The notes beneath the pieces were generated by a model that made no database searches, was not told the DNA's origin, and saw only the letters and a program-made list of their open reading frames with translations. From assembly GCF_002742285.1 (NCBI RefSeq), contig NZ_MDGM01000003.1, positions 62,001 through 126,000 of the forward strand: a stretch of 64,000 nt of DNA, given 5' to 3'. This DNA is from Paramylibacter kogurei (GTDB lineage: Bacteria > Pseudomonadota > Alphaproteobacteria > Rhodobacterales > Rhodobacteraceae). Every line of letters begins with the position of its first letter. The stretch's first letter is position 1. Below, in pieces: positions 18,093 to 28,080 of the stretch. The position numbers and the translations under genes were made by a program.

Positions 18093-19678
18093 TATTGCGC
18101 ATTCAAAGGTTCATTTTGCAGGTAAGGTTTCGGTGGTGTCTCTTCACATTGATCGGTGCGCTGATCTTGTCTGCTTGTGCCAATATTTCACCCACGCTTG
18201 CCCCGCGAATTGCACTGCCAAATACGCCAGTCGCGCGAAATTTCACATCGTTTTCAACATCGCTGCGCTGTATGGATCAACTGTTCGCAACACCCAAGCG
18301 ACGATCAATCTTGGTTTCATCATCGGGTATTCCTGACCTCACCGGAGGAATAAAGGTCGGCGCAGATGATATGCTGGTCAACGCAATCAATCATATGAAT
18401 TTAAAAAGCCAAGCGTATGTTTTTGTCGATCAATCTTTGGAAAAGGATGGCGGACAGCTTGCCATCCGCACACATGAATACAAAAAAGAAAAACTTGCGC
18501 TAGACCCGCAATATTATATCCGCGGGTCGATTTCACAATTGGACAAGGCGGTCTTAAACGATTCTGTATCGGGATCGATTGATCTTTTAAACGCGCCAAA
18601 CCCGCCGACGATCAATGGTGGAAATTTGCGCAAATCAAATGGCGGGAACAGTAAAACATTATCAGTTGTGACCGTAGATTTGCATTTGGTTGCATACCCC
18701 TCACGGCGCGTCATTCCAGGTGCGTCAGTGTCCAATTCAATGGTGGTCACAGGGCGGGGTTATGGTGCAGGCGCGAGCGGGTTAATCAAGCTAACAGGTT
18801 TTGATGTGTCCATACAAATGAACCGCATCGAAAGCCAAGGGCAAGCCGTGCGAAACTTGATCGAATTGGGCGTGTTGGAATTGTTGGGCCGGCATGCAAA
18901 GGTTCCCTATTGGGATTGCTTAAATTTGCGCACAACACATCAAAAACGAACGAACCTGCATGAATCGGGATTTCACGCCAAACCCCGCCCTGTATTAATG
19001 AACCAAGTTCAAGATTATCTACGGCGCCTTGGATATTATGCTGGTAAAAACACTGGCATGTTGGATCGCAAAACGCGCATTGCTGTTTCCAAATTCCAAG
19101 CGGATCAAAAATTAATCGCAACTGGCGAAGTTGATTTCGATTTGTTCGAGCGCCTGAAGGAACGCGCAGAAGGTTACCCAACTTTAGCAGAGGCGGGAGT
19201 TGGGAAACTTGGAAAAATTTCGCCCAACACGAAAACCACGACCAAGGAAAAAGTGCAAACTGTTCAATATCTATTCCTGAAAAAAGGTCATTCACAAAAC
19301 AAGCGTGGTGGTGCATTTGCTGTGCGTGCAAATTCCCACACGACCGGATATTTGATTTGTTATCATCAGCAAAATCAGGGGGAAATTACGCAGATTTTCC
19401 CAATAAAATCGGGGCAAACCGCACGTATGATTCCGTCAGCAGAACTCTTCATTCCGGCTAAAAATTCACCAGTTCAAATTATATTTGAAACCAAAGGTGA
19501 TATTGAAAAAATTGGATGCGTCTTTGATGTATCTCCGCTTGATCCAAATATCGATCAAACGCAAAATGAAAATGGGCTAATGATTGCAAATGTCACAGGA
19601 TTCGATGCGTTATTGCGAGCATATCAGCGAAAGAACCCTCGTGCCGAGCTTCGGATTATATCCGCTCAATCACCCTAG
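18089..19678 (+). CDS. CsgG-like lipoprotein with peptidoglycan-binding and DUF4384-like domains
   Basis: A 529-residue lipoprotein: the lipobox LSAC puts the lipidated Cys at 30. Residues ~60-270 resemble the CsgG pore-forming fold (DLTGGIKVGADDMLVNAI, then YIRGSISQLD and VVTVDLHLVAYPSRRVIPG). Residues ~301-356 are a PG_binding_1 module (LRRLGYYAGKNTGMLDRKTR), and ~390-480 look like DUF4384. CsgG forms the curli export pore in the outer membrane; here no curlin gene is present, so a role as envelope pore or anchor for the adjacent glycan system is inferred. It overlaps RR-PP2C by four bases. Confidence 0.78.
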   Translation: MILRIQRFILQVRFRWCLFTLIGALILSACANISPTLAPRIALPNTPVARNFTSFSTSLRCMDQLFATPKRRSILVSSSGIPDLTGGIKVGADDMLVNAINHMNLKSQAYVFVDQSLEKDGGQLAIRTHEYKKEKLALDPQYYIRGSISQLDKAVLNDSVSGSIDLLNAPNPPTINGGNLRKSNGGNSKTLSVVTVDLHLVAYPSRRVIPGASVSNSMVVTGRGYGAGASGLIKLTGFDVSIQMNRIESQGQAVRNLIELGVLELLGRHAKVPYWDCLNLRTTHQKRTNLHESGFHAKPRPVLMNQVQDYLRRLGYYAGKNTGMLDRKTRIAVSKFQADQKLIATGEVDFDLFERLKERAEGYPTLAEAGVGKLGKISPNTKTTTKEKVQTVQYLFLKKGHSQNKRGGAFAVRANSHTTGYLICYHQQNQGEITQIFPIKSGQTARMIPSAELFIPAKNSPVQIIFETKGDIEKIGCVFDVSPLDPNIDQTQNENGLMIANVTGFDALLRAYQRKNPRAELRIISAQSP

Positions 19679-19680
19679 GG

Positions 19681-20121
19681 TTAAAATCGGCGCAACAATT
19701 GTTGAACAAAATCGGCATCGCCCGTATTGCTCAGCATATTTGCGGCATCATTGCGATGAATCCATATCGAACTGTGATGTGGCTCAATCGGTTCGCAAAT
19801 TTGGCGGCTAGGGCGGCACAAGTAAATATGGCAAACTTTACGCGCCCAAATATCGTAATCGGGCATGAAAGTGTAACGTTGATACGCGCCCAAACGGCGA
19901 AACACATCAATGCGCCAACCGGTTTCCTCGATCACTTCACGATGCAATGCTTGCACCGCGGTTTCACCAGGATCAATACCACCGCCGGGTAACTGAATTT
20001 CAGAAAACGGTTTTGCTTGATGGGTCAACAATACATCATCATCACGGATCAATATCCCATATGCGCCCGGTCGGGTCACATATTCAATTCCTGGAATTTT
20101 TGGTTCACCATAACGTCTCAT
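19681..20121 (-). CDS. Nudix hydrolase
   Basis: A 146-residue Nudix pyrophosphohydrolase. The box GGGIDPGETAVQALHREVIEETGW shows the full GX5EX7REUXEEXGU pattern (key residues at about 48-70). Substrate unknown. It is convergent with the CsgG-like gene, with two bases between stops, and divergent from hslO. Confidence 0.9.
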   Translation of the reverse strand: MRRYGEPKIPGIEYVTRPGAYGILIRDDDVLLTHQAKPFSEIQLPGGGIDPGETAVQALHREVIEETGWRIDVFRRLGAYQRYTFMPDYDIWARKVCHIYLCRPSRQICEPIEPHHSSIWIHRNDAANMLSNTGDADFVQQLLRRF

Positions 20122-20217
20122 ATGTTTCGCATATCAAGTTTTCTTGAAAAACACAGCAGAGAATTGCGCTTTGCGCAAAGAACCACTATCTGACCCGAAA
20201 CCCAAAGGATGAGTCGT

Positions 20218-21216
20218 ATGGATTTGATGGACAAAATTGAAAACTGGGATGAACTGGTTTTACCTTTTCAATTGGATGATGCCAACATTCGTGGGCGTAT
20301 CGCACGGTTGGATTCAGTGTTAGAGGATGTCTTGCGCCAACACGACTATCCGTTAGAGGTCGCATCTTTGGTGGCAGAGGCCGCGACCTTAACTGCGCTC
20401 ATCGGGCAAACAATAAAATTGCGTTGGAAACTGTCGTTGCAAATTCGTGGCGATGGTCCAATTCGTATTATCGCAACTGATTATTATGGCCCAACAGCCG
20501 AAGGCGAGCCTGCAAAAATTCGCGCATATGCTAGTTTTGACCAAGATCGATTGGACGAAACAAATGCGACACCGTTCGAAAAAATTGGATCGGGCATGTT
20601 TGCGGTTTTGATTGATCAGGGTTCTGATATGGCTCCGTTTCAGGGCATCACACCGTTAACAGGTGGGTCGCTCACCAAATGTGCAGAAACATATTTCGCA
20701 CAATCTGAACAGCTCCCTACACGATTTGAAATCACAGTTGGCCAATCAACAACCGCCGATGAAGGCAACGCATGGCGTGCAGGTGGGGTAATGGTGCAAC
20801 ACATTCCCGATGCATCACCCTTGATGGCGAAACCAGACCAAGATCCAAGCGGACAAGACGACCTGACATCTGCAAAAGATTTGTTGAGTGATGATGCCTC
20901 GGACAATTGGAACCGTATTAATATTTTGCTGGACACGGTTGAAGAAACTGAATTGGTGGGGCCCTTGGTTTCACCACCTACCTTGTTGCACCGTTTGTTT
21001 CACGAAGAAAAACCACGTGTTTTTGATCCACAGCGGGTGAAATTCGGCTGTACCTGTGGTTCTGAAAAGGTCGTGCAGGCCATGTCGATCTATTCCGCGA
21101 AAGACATCAAAACGATGACAACGGATGACGGTGTGGTCACAGCCGATTGTCAGTTTTGCGGCGCGCATTATGAGTTGGACCCAGAAACTTTGGGGTTCGA
21201 AGCAACCAAAAAGTAA
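20218..21216 (+). CDS. hslO: redox-activated holdase chaperone Hsp33
   Basis: Cytoplasmic chaperone switched on by oxidation of a C-terminal zinc centre. The CxC and CxxC motifs are present in FGCTCGSEK and ADCQFCGAHYEL. The ATG at 20218 has AAAGGA eight bases upstream; an ATG at 20209 sits on top of that site. The protein has 332 residues, longer than E. coli Hsp33 (about 290) but usual for alphaproteobacteria. A perfect CTTTGCGCAAAG palindrome lies upstream at 20170-20181. Confidence 0.95.
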   Translation: MDLMDKIENWDELVLPFQLDDANIRGRIARLDSVLEDVLRQHDYPLEVASLVAEAATLTALIGQTIKLRWKLSLQIRGDGPIRIIATDYYGPTAEGEPAKIRAYASFDQDRLDETNATPFEKIGSGMFAVLIDQGSDMAPFQGITPLTGGSLTKCAETYFAQSEQLPTRFEITVGQSTTADEGNAWRAGGVMVQHIPDASPLMAKPDQDPSGQDDLTSAKDLLSDDASDNWNRINILLDTVEETELVGPLVSPPTLLHRLFHEEKPRVFDPQRVKFGCTCGSEKVVQAMSIYSAKDIKTMTTDDGVVTADCQFCGAHYELDPETLGFEATKK

Positions 21217-21264
21217 CGATTCAGGCTTGCGTGCGGCGCAACGCTGCGCCATGAATTTTGGGTA

Positions 21265-21885
21265 ATGGATCACTTGCAAACAACCGAAATGAAATTGCGC
21301 GCTGCTTTGGGAAAAGCTGCGCCAATCGCGTTGACTACTGATTTTGATTTACATCCAGAATTGCGCCCATCAAATCCCAAGCTGCGCGATGCCGCTGTTC
21401 TGGTTCCCATCCAACGCGAAAATGATGGCTGGTCGGTGATATTGACCAAACGGTCATCCGCGCTCAAACATCACCCGGGACAAATTGCATTTCCAGGCGG
21501 CAAAGTGGATAAATCCGACGGCACCACGTTAAATGCCGCCTTGCGCGAAGCGAACGAAGAAATCGGCCTACCCCTTGGGTCCGTTGAAATTCTCGGCGCG
21601 TTGCCACAACATCAAACCATCACCTCGTTTATGGTTACGCCTTATGTTGGGCTGATCACTGATCCATTTGAACCCCGCCGAGAAATCGGCGAAGTTGCTG
21701 AAATATTCACGGTTCCATTGAAACATTTGCTTGATACCAACAGCTTTCAAATTCAAGGGCGTCGTTGGAACGGACAAGATCGAAAATATTTTACGGTTCC
21801 ATACGGCCCCTATTACATTTGGGGTGCAACGGCGCGAATGTTGCGGATGTTGGCCCATGTGATGGAGCAATCCGATGCAAATTGA
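21265..21885 (+). CDS. CoA pyrophosphatase-type Nudix hydrolase
   Basis: A 206-residue Nudix protein of the CoA pyrophosphohydrolase group. The family-specific stretch LTKRSSALKHHPGQIAFPGG stands just before the Nudix box (GGKVDKSDGTTLNAALREAN to EEIGL). It probably hydrolyses CoA or its oxidised forms. The start ATG has only a weak GGG upstream. It overlaps the CCA-transferase gene by 11 bases and forms an operon with it and the LysE genes. A GGCGCA-ACGC-TGCGCC hairpin without a T-run precedes it (21235-21250). Confidence 0.88.
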   Translation: MDHLQTTEMKLRAALGKAAPIALTTDFDLHPELRPSNPKLRDAAVLVPIQRENDGWSVILTKRSSALKHHPGQIAFPGGKVDKSDGTTLNAALREANEEIGLPLGSVEILGALPQHQTITSFMVTPYVGLITDPFEPRREIGEVAEIFTVPLKHLLDTNSFQIQGRRWNGQDRKYFTVPYGPYYIWGATARMLRMLAHVMEQSDAN

Positions 21886-23023
21886 ATCCGAATGGTTGCA
21901 ACATGATAACACACAGGCCGTGATGTCGCTGTTAAACGATGCGGGGTATGAAGCCTATTTTGTTGGTGGCTGTGTGCGCAATGCATTGTTGAAGGAATCT
22001 GCAACCGACATCGATATTTCCACAAATGCCCATCCCGAAACGGTCATGAAAATTGCCAAGCACGCGGGGATGAAATCCATCCCAACAGGGATAGATCATG
22101 GCACCGTCACCATTGTGATTGCAGGGGATGCATACGAAATCACCACGTTTCGCAAAGACATCGCAACCGATGGGCGTCGTGCAACAATCGCATTTGCCGA
22201 CAACATTATCGACGATGCAAAGCGGCGCGATTTTACAATGAATGCAATCTATGCAGATCGGTTTGGAAAAATTTTCGACCCTCTTGATGGATTGCCAGAT
22301 TTACTGGCACGCCGTGTGCGATTTATTGACGACCCTAATCAACGCATCGCAGAGGATTATCTACGCATTTTGCGATTTTTCCGATTCACCGCATGGTATG
22401 GCGATACCCAAAACGGAATTGATGCTGATGGGTTGGCTGCGTGCGCACGTGGAATGGATGGATTGAAAACCCTGTCTCGCGAACGCGTTGGTAGCGAAGT
22501 TTCAAAATTGCTCAGCGCAGCAAATCCCGCACCTGTGATTGGCGCAATGGCGCAAACTGGCATTTTGGCGCAAACGCTTTTGGGGGCACAGCATCAATTT
22601 TTGGCGCCATTCGTGCATTTGGAACAACAGTTTGACGTTGCCCCAAATTGGATTGCGCGGCTGGTGTGTTTAACGCGCGAACCCCAAGATTTGCGTCTTG
22701 CGCGCAAAGATGAAAACCTGCGCGTTAACTTGGTAAAGTTGTTGGATGATAATCCGCCTGCACATGTGGCCGCATACCGCTATGGCGCCAATCTTGCGTA
22801 TTATGCTGCACTTATTCTTGCAGCGTCTTTGGAAACCACACCGCCCTCTGATTTGTCTAACAATATTGCCTTGGCCGATGGGGTGGAATTTCCTGTGAAA
22901 TCCGTTGATTTATCAGATCAACTTCAAGGGAAATCATTAGGCAATGCGCTTCGCAAATTGGAAAGCAGATGGATTCAGTCGCAATTCACAATGACCAAAC
23001 AGGAATTGTTAAATGAGCTTTGA
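21875..23023 (+). CDS. cca: CCA tRNA nucleotidyltransferase
   Basis: Adds or repairs the 3'-CCA of tRNAs. The nucleotidyltransferase head shows YFVGGCVRNALL and the metal pair in TDIDISTNA. RRDFTMNAIYAD and DPNQRIAEDYLRILRFFRF follow as in class II enzymes. Length 382. It overlaps both neighbours: 11 bases with the CoA pyrophosphatase and 11 with the LysE gene. The C-terminal part is less conserved and carries no HD domain that I can see. Confidence 0.94.
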   Translation: MQIESEWLQHDNTQAVMSLLNDAGYEAYFVGGCVRNALLKESATDIDISTNAHPETVMKIAKHAGMKSIPTGIDHGTVTIVIAGDAYEITTFRKDIATDGRRATIAFADNIIDDAKRRDFTMNAIYADRFGKIFDPLDGLPDLLARRVRFIDDPNQRIAEDYLRILRFFRFTAWYGDTQNGIDADGLAACARGMDGLKTLSRERVGSEVSKLLSAANPAPVIGAMAQTGILAQTLLGAQHQFLAPFVHLEQQFDVAPNWIARLVCLTREPQDLRLARKDENLRVNLVKLLDDNPPAHVAAYRYGANLAYYAALILAASLETTPPSDLSNNIALADGVEFPVKSVDLSDQLQGKSLGNALRKLESRWIQSQFTMTKQELLNEL

Positions 23024-23621
23024 ATCATTGGTATCATTATTCACCATCGCAATGGTTGCGGGCTGGACACCTGGGCCCAACAATACATTGGTTGCAAATT
23101 CCGCTGCACGATTTGGATTTGCAAAAACCATGCCTCATATCGCGGGTATTGGTATCGGTTTCCCGTTCATGGTGTTTTGCATCGCTTTTGGGTTGGGCGC
23201 GTTGTTTCAGCAAAGCGCGGTGTTGCGCGAAGGTCTGCGTGCCATTGGTATTATCGTTTTATTGTGGTTTGCGTACAAAGTCGCAACCGCGGGCAAACCT
23301 GATCCAACCAAATCCGCAGATAAACCATTCACGTTTTTTCAAAGCGCAGCATTTCAATGGATCAACCCCAAAGGTTGGGTCATGGCGATTAGCATCACCA
23401 GCCAATTTATCGCACCCCAAAACTCATTGATCAGCGCATTCACAATCGCCAGCGTTTTTGTGTTTGTTGGTTTCACATCAGCAAGCGGGTGGACATTATT
23501 TGGCACCGCCATGCAACGCTGGTTAACCAATGATACACGTGTGAATATTTTCAATTACACAATGGCGGCACTGTTGGTGTTTTCGGTCATTTTGATCGCC
23601 AAGGCAAAGCTTGGATCATGA
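23013..23621 (+). CDS. LysE family amino-acid exporter (first of two)
   Basis: Six-helix LysE/RhtB-type exporter of 202 residues. WTPGPNNTLVANSAARFG at residues 18-35 is the typical N-terminal motif, and FQWINPKGWVMA is the mid-protein motif. The substrate is unknown. It is followed with a four-base overlap by a second, distinct LysE gene. Confidence 0.88.
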   Translation: MSFESLVSLFTIAMVAGWTPGPNNTLVANSAARFGFAKTMPHIAGIGIGFPFMVFCIAFGLGALFQQSAVLREGLRAIGIIVLLWFAYKVATAGKPDPTKSADKPFTFFQSAAFQWINPKGWVMAISITSQFIAPQNSLISAFTIASVFVFVGFTSASGWTLFGTAMQRWLTNDTRVNIFNYTMAALLVFSVILIAKAKLGS

Positions 23622-24190
23622 CCGCGCTATTCATATTCATCTTTTTGGGTTTGTTTAGCCCAGGGCCAAATGTGATCATGCTTACCGCATCGGGTGCAAA
23701 TTTTGGGATGCGCAAAACCTTGCCGCATCTGTTTGGTGTGGTGTTGGGTGTTGGCATAATTGGTGGCGTCACGGGGCTTGGCTTGGGCACAATTTTGCAA
23801 GCGGCGCCGCAATTGGAATTTGCACTGAAACTCATCGCATCTGGCTGGATCTTGTGGATGGCCTTTGCGTTGTTGCGCAGCGCCAAACATCACACACCTG
23901 AATCCGAAAAACCATTTACCTTTGCGCAGGCGGTTTTGTTCCAATGGGTCAACCCCAAGGTTTGGGCGGTTGCCATCGCAGGGGCGGCATACGTCACCCA
24001 TCTGGCACCCAATTCACAGGCAATCACTCTTGGCTTGGCATTTTCGGGGATCAATCTGGGTGTGTGTTTATTCTGGACATATTCGGGCGATCTTTTATCG
24101 CGCCTGTTGAAAACCGACGAAGCGTGGTTTGTATTTCGCATCGTCATGGCCGTGCTTTTGGCGGCAACAATTTTGTTAATATTGGGCTGA
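23618..24190 (+). CDS. LysE family amino-acid exporter (second of two)
   Basis: A 190-residue LysE/RhtB exporter with FSPGPNVIMLTASGANFG near residue 14 and LFQWVNPKVWAVA in the middle. It is clearly related to the preceding gene but diverged; the two may form a pair for different amino acids, or a heteromer. The overlap with its neighbour suggests translational coupling. Confidence 0.88.
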   Translation: MTALFIFIFLGLFSPGPNVIMLTASGANFGMRKTLPHLFGVVLGVGIIGGVTGLGLGTILQAAPQLEFALKLIASGWILWMAFALLRSAKHHTPESEKPFTFAQAVLFQWVNPKVWAVAIAGAAYVTHLAPNSQAITLGLAFSGINLGVCLFWTYSGDLLSRLLKTDEAWFVFRIVMAVLLAATILLILG

Positions 24191-24192
24191 AC

Positions 24193-25422
24193 ATGGTACA
24201 GACTTTGCGCATTGAAAAACTTGGCCACCAAGGAAACGGTGTTTCCAGCCTGCATGGTATGGACATTTTTGTACCATACAGCCTGCCCGGTGAATTGGTC
24301 GAAGGTGAAATTGACGGCGATGAAATTGCCAAAGCGCGCATATTGGAACCCGTTGAAACACGCGTCAAAGCCCCCTGTCGCCACTTCAAAACCTGTGGTG
24401 GCTGTGCGTTGCAACATGCCAGTGATGCATTCGTCGCAAAATGGAAACAGCAACAAGTGCAAACCGTTCTGGAATTAGAAGGCTTATCACCAGATTTTCG
24501 CCCCATCGCAACCTCCCCCACCGCCAGTCGCCGCCGCGCGACATTCACAGGTCGGCGCGGGAAAAAGGGGGCAATGATCGGTTTTTATGCGCGGGGTTCA
24601 GACACATTAATTGAAATAACCGAATGCCATTTGGTCGAACCTGCATTGCTGGCTGGATTTGCGGGCATGAAAGAATTGGTGATGATTGGTGCGTCGCGTA
24701 AAATCCCATTACGCATTGCCACAACCAACACCAAAAACGGGTTGGACATTGATGTAACCGAGGGCAAAGATTTAACCGTTGAACAATCTGCCGCATTGGG
24801 CGGCATCGCTGACACCCACGGCTTTGCCCGTATCACATGGAATGGCGAGGTCGTGGTACAATCCGCACCACCCGTACAAACATTTGGCGCTGCCACAGTG
24901 ATCCCGCCCAGTGATGCGTTTTTACAGGCAACTCATCACGGTGAAAAAACACTGGTGGATGCCGCGCTTTTGGCAATTGGCCCCGCAAAACGGGTTATTG
25001 ATTTGTTTTCTGGTTGTGGCACATTCGCGCTCAACGCCGCAAAAATCGCAGAGGTTCACGCCGTCGAAGGTTCTGCCAGCATGATCCACGCTTTAGATGC
25101 TGGATGGCGCGGCGCGGCGGGTTTAAAAACCGTCACTTCAGAGGTGCGTGATTTATATGCGCGCCCCTATTTACCAGACGAATTGAACAAGTTTGACGCC
25201 GCAATCATTGATCCTCCACGTGCGGGTGCACTTTCGCAAACCCAAGAATTGGCGAAATCAAACATCAACCATGTGGCATTCGTTTCGTGTAATCCCGCCA
25301 CATTTTCACGCGACGCAAAATTATTGTGCCGCGCTGGGTTTCGATTGGATTGGGTGCAAGTGGTGGATCAATTCCGCTGGTCATCGCATGTGGAATTGGT
25401 GGCCCAGTTTACACGTTCCTGA
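24193..25422 (+). CDS. rlmD: TrmA/RlmD-family 23S rRNA (uracil-5-)-methyltransferase
   Basis: SAM-dependent RNA uracil methyltransferase of 409 residues from ATG 24193. A short TRAM-like N-terminus precedes the iron-sulfur cysteines C62, C68 and C71 (CRHFKTCGGC). The SAM site is DLFSGCGTFALNAAK, the PPRAGA loop follows, and the catalytic Cys is in VSCNP. Assignment to RlmD rather than RlmC or TrmA is by the cluster and overall form, so the exact target uridine is uncertain. It starts two bases after the LysE stop. Confidence 0.85.
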   Translation: MVQTLRIEKLGHQGNGVSSLHGMDIFVPYSLPGELVEGEIDGDEIAKARILEPVETRVKAPCRHFKTCGGCALQHASDAFVAKWKQQQVQTVLELEGLSPDFRPIATSPTASRRRATFTGRRGKKGAMIGFYARGSDTLIEITECHLVEPALLAGFAGMKELVMIGASRKIPLRIATTNTKNGLDIDVTEGKDLTVEQSAALGGIADTHGFARITWNGEVVVQSAPPVQTFGAATVIPPSDAFLQATHHGEKTLVDAALLAIGPAKRVIDLFSGCGTFALNAAKIAEVHAVEGSASMIHALDAGWRGAAGLKTVTSEVRDLYARPYLPDELNKFDAAIIDPPRAGALSQTQELAKSNINHVAFVSCNPATFSRDAKLLCRAGFRLDWVQVVDQFRWSSHVELVAQFTRS

Positions 25423-26059
25423 TGCGATACAGACCTTTGGCAATCAACCAGCAAAGACCAACCAACACAATCGCAGAAATCGTGTTGGTTACATAAAATC
25501 CCATGCGATCCGCCAATTCCATATCGTTTAAAAACCGATATGGCAGACCAGATGTAACACTGCCCGCAGGTTCCGCGTTCATCGGCGAAACAATCCATTC
25601 GATCCATGCGATATACAAAATATTTACAGTCACAGATAATGCCAAAATTCGTTTCAACGGGCGAAATGCGCCGAGGATAAAGAACGCATCAATCCATTGC
25701 AAAATTGGCCCCAAGAGATGCAGATAGTATTCTTTCCAAAGTGGAATTGTACGCACACCATCGACATAAAACTGGCTTGGGTCTTCGAAATAAATTTTCC
25801 AATACAAAAACACCACCATGATGTTCAGAACAACCGTTGCCGATGCCCAAACATCGTGACGTTTTGTGGTTTGCTCAAGAGAGCGACGCAACATAAACGC
25901 GGCTGAAATCAGGCTCATCACCAGTGCCCATTCGGTTAAAAACCGATATTGCCAGCCAAATTCGGATGGAATGGCATCGTCAAATGCAATCAAGAAATAA
26001 AACCCAGCAAGCGCGAAAATGATCCAGCGATAGCTGATGACAAATTTACTCTTTTCCAA
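25409..26059 (-). CDS. FAR-17a/AIG1-like integral membrane protein
   Basis: A 216-residue protein with about six hydrophobic segments. I noticed resemblance to the AIG1/ADTRP family, whose human members are threonine hydrolases of fatty-acid esters: Thr42 in FLTEWALVMS and His114 in YYLHLLGPILQWID sit where the family's catalytic Thr and His are. The identification is by eye and moderate at best; the safe statement is a polytopic membrane protein of unknown role. It overlaps the convergent rlmD by 14 bases. Confidence 0.5.
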   Translation of the reverse strand: MEKSKFVISYRWIIFALAGFYFLIAFDDAIPSEFGWQYRFLTEWALVMSLISAAFMLRRSLEQTTKRHDVWASATVVLNIMVVFLYWKIYFEDPSQFYVDGVRTIPLWKEYYLHLLGPILQWIDAFFILGAFRPLKRILALSVTVNILYIAWIEWIVSPMNAEPAGSVTSGLPYRFLNDMELADRMGFYVTNTISAIVLVGLCWLIAKGLYRIRNV

Positions 26060-26123
26060 GATCTCTCCCCTTTTTTGCGCAAATGCTATTCATTCGCGAT
26101 TCAAAAGAAAGACAAACCCTGCG

Positions 26124-28052
26124 TCACCCGCGTTTGGCGATTTGGCTGATGCCAAGCGTTTCCAACACTTTGGTTTCGATTTGCGGGGCGCACATGCCAG
26201 CGGATGCATACATTTTTTCGGGCGTATCTTGGTCGATAAACGTATCTGGAAAAACCATGGATCGGATTTTCAGCCCGCGATCCAATGCGCCCTCATCCGC
26301 CAAAAATTGCATGACATGGCTGCCAAATCCGCCAACGGAACCTTCTTCGATTGTGATCAAGGCTTCGTGGTTTGCAGCCAAATCCAAAATCATATCGCGG
26401 TCCAATGGTTTGGCAAAACGTGCATCGGCAATGGTGGGGCGAAGCCCGCGTGATTCCAATTTTTCCGCCGCTTTTTGCACCTCTTGCAGACGTGCACCAA
26501 AGGACAGGATTGCAACGCGTGCACCCGACTGCACAATGCGGCCTTTGCCGATTTCCAAAACTTCACCCGTTTCAGGTAAATCGATACCAACACCGGCACC
26601 GCGTGGGAAACGAAACGCCGATGGGCGATCATTGATTGACAGGGATGTTGCCACCATATGCACCAATTCCGCCTCGTCCGCGGCGGCCATCACCACCATA
26701 TCGGGCAGGTTGGCAAGGAATGCAATATCAAAGCTGCCCGCATGGGTTGCACCATCGGCACCCACCAATCCAGCGCGATCAATTGCAAAACGCACGGGCA
26801 AACGTTGCAGCGCCACATCATGCACAACCTGATCGTAACCACGTTGCAAAAATGTGGAATATAATGCGCAAACAGGTTTCAATCCGCCCGCGGCCATGCC
26901 CGCACAAAACGTCACCGCATGTTGTTCGGCAATGCCCACATCAAAAGTGCGCGAAGGAAACCGTTCAGCGAATAAATCTAGGCCTGTTCCATCGGGCATC
27001 GCGGCGGTAACCGCGACGACCTTGTCGTCTTGTTCGGCGTGTTTAATCAAACTTTGCGCAAACACTTTGGTGTAGCTTGGCGCATTCGATGGTGTTTTTT
27101 TCTGTTTGCCAGAAATCACATCAAATTTTGCGACACCGTGATATTTATCATCCGATGCTTCGGCAGGGGCGTAACCCTTGCCCTTTTGCGTTATTGCATG
27201 GATCAACATCGGGCCAGTTGCGCGGTCTTTGACCGTTCGCAAGACATTCAACAGCTGATCCATGTCATGCCCATCAATCGGCCCAACATAAGAAAAGCCA
27301 AGCTGTTCAAACAACGTGCCGCCAACGGTCATGTGTTTCAACATATCTTTGGCACGTTTGGCACCATCTTGGAATGGATGGGGCAACAGTGAAACCGCAC
27401 CTTTGGCCGCCGCTTTCAATTCTTGAAACGGTTCACCAGCATATAGTTTAGACAAATAGGACGACATCGCCCCAACGGGTGGCGCAATCGACATTTCATT
27501 ATCGTTCAAAATCACGATCAAACGTTTGCCCAAATGCCCCGCGTTATTCATCGCCTCATAGGCCATGCCAGCGGATAGTGCACCATCACCAATTACAGCA
27601 ATCGCATCACCCAACCCATGTTCAGGCGCACCGCCCAAATCACGCGCCACCGAAAACCCAAGTGCTGCGGAAATTGATGTTGAACTATGCGCCGCGCCAA
27701 ATGGATCAAACGCGCTTTCGCTGCGTTTTGTAAAACCTGATAGCCCGCCGGCCTGACGCAAGGTTAACATCAGATCACGTCGCCCTGTCAGAATTTTATG
27801 AGGATAGCATTGATGGCTAACATCCCAGATCAATCGATCCTTGGGCGTATCAAACACCGCATGAATTGCCGTGGTTAATTCAACCACCCCCAGCCCAGCG
27901 CCCAAATGCCCACCTGTTTGCGACACAACAGAAATGGTTTCTTGGCGCAATTCATCTGCCAATTGGCGCAGCTGTGCGTCCGAAAACTTTTTCATGTCTT
28001 CGGGCGTATTCACCTGATCAAGCAGAGGTGTATTCAATCCGTTTGCGGTCAT
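26124..28052 (-). CDS. dxs: 1-deoxy-D-xylulose-5-phosphate synthase
   Basis: Thiamine-diphosphate enzyme joining pyruvate and glyceraldehyde 3-phosphate, first step of the MEP isoprenoid pathway. The ATG at 28052 has AAGG upstream and gives 642 residues, the normal length. The ThDP motif begins at [18 protein letters not shown], and the transketolase pyrimidine-domain motif [16 protein letters not shown] and [15 protein letters not shown] are intact. It lies downstream of ispA, so precursor and chain-elongation genes are cotranscribed. Confidence 0.97.
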   Translation of the reverse strand: MTANGLNTPLLDQVNTPEDMKKFSDAQLRQLADELRQETISVVSQTGGHLGAGLGVVELTTAIHAVFDTPKDRLIWDVSHQCYPHKILTGRRDLMLTLRQAGGLSGFTKRSESAFDPFGAAHSSTSISAALGFSVARDLGGAPEHGLGDAIAVIGDGALSAGMAYEAMNNAGHLGKRLIVILNDNEMSIAPPVGAMSSYLSKLYAGEPFQELKAAAKGAVSLLPHPFQDGAKRAKDMLKHMTVGGTLFEQLGFSYVGPIDGHDMDQLLNVLRTVKDRATGPMLIHAITQKGKGYAPAEASDDKYHGVAKFDVISGKQKKTPSNAPSYTKVFAQSLIKHAEQDDKVVAVTAAMPDGTGLDLFAERFPSRTFDVGIAEQHAVTFCAGMAAGGLKPVCALYSTFLQRGYDQVVHDVALQRLPVRFAIDRAGLVGADGATHAGSFDIAFLANLPDMVVMAAADEAELVHMVATSLSINDRPSAFRFPRGAGVGIDLPETGEVLEIGKGRIVQSGARVAILSFGARLQEVQKAAEKLESRGLRPTIADARFAKPLDRDMILDLAANHEALITIEEGSVGGFGSHVMQFLADEGALDRGLKIRSMVFPDTFIDQDTPEKMYASAGMCAPQIETKVLETLGISQIAKRG

Positions 28053-28080
28053 ACGGTTACCTTTGGTTTTGCGGATACTA

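Noticed and set aside
20122..20217. Heat-shock (RpoH) promoter of hslO
   Set aside because: A CTTGAA is present but no -10 element at the right distance.
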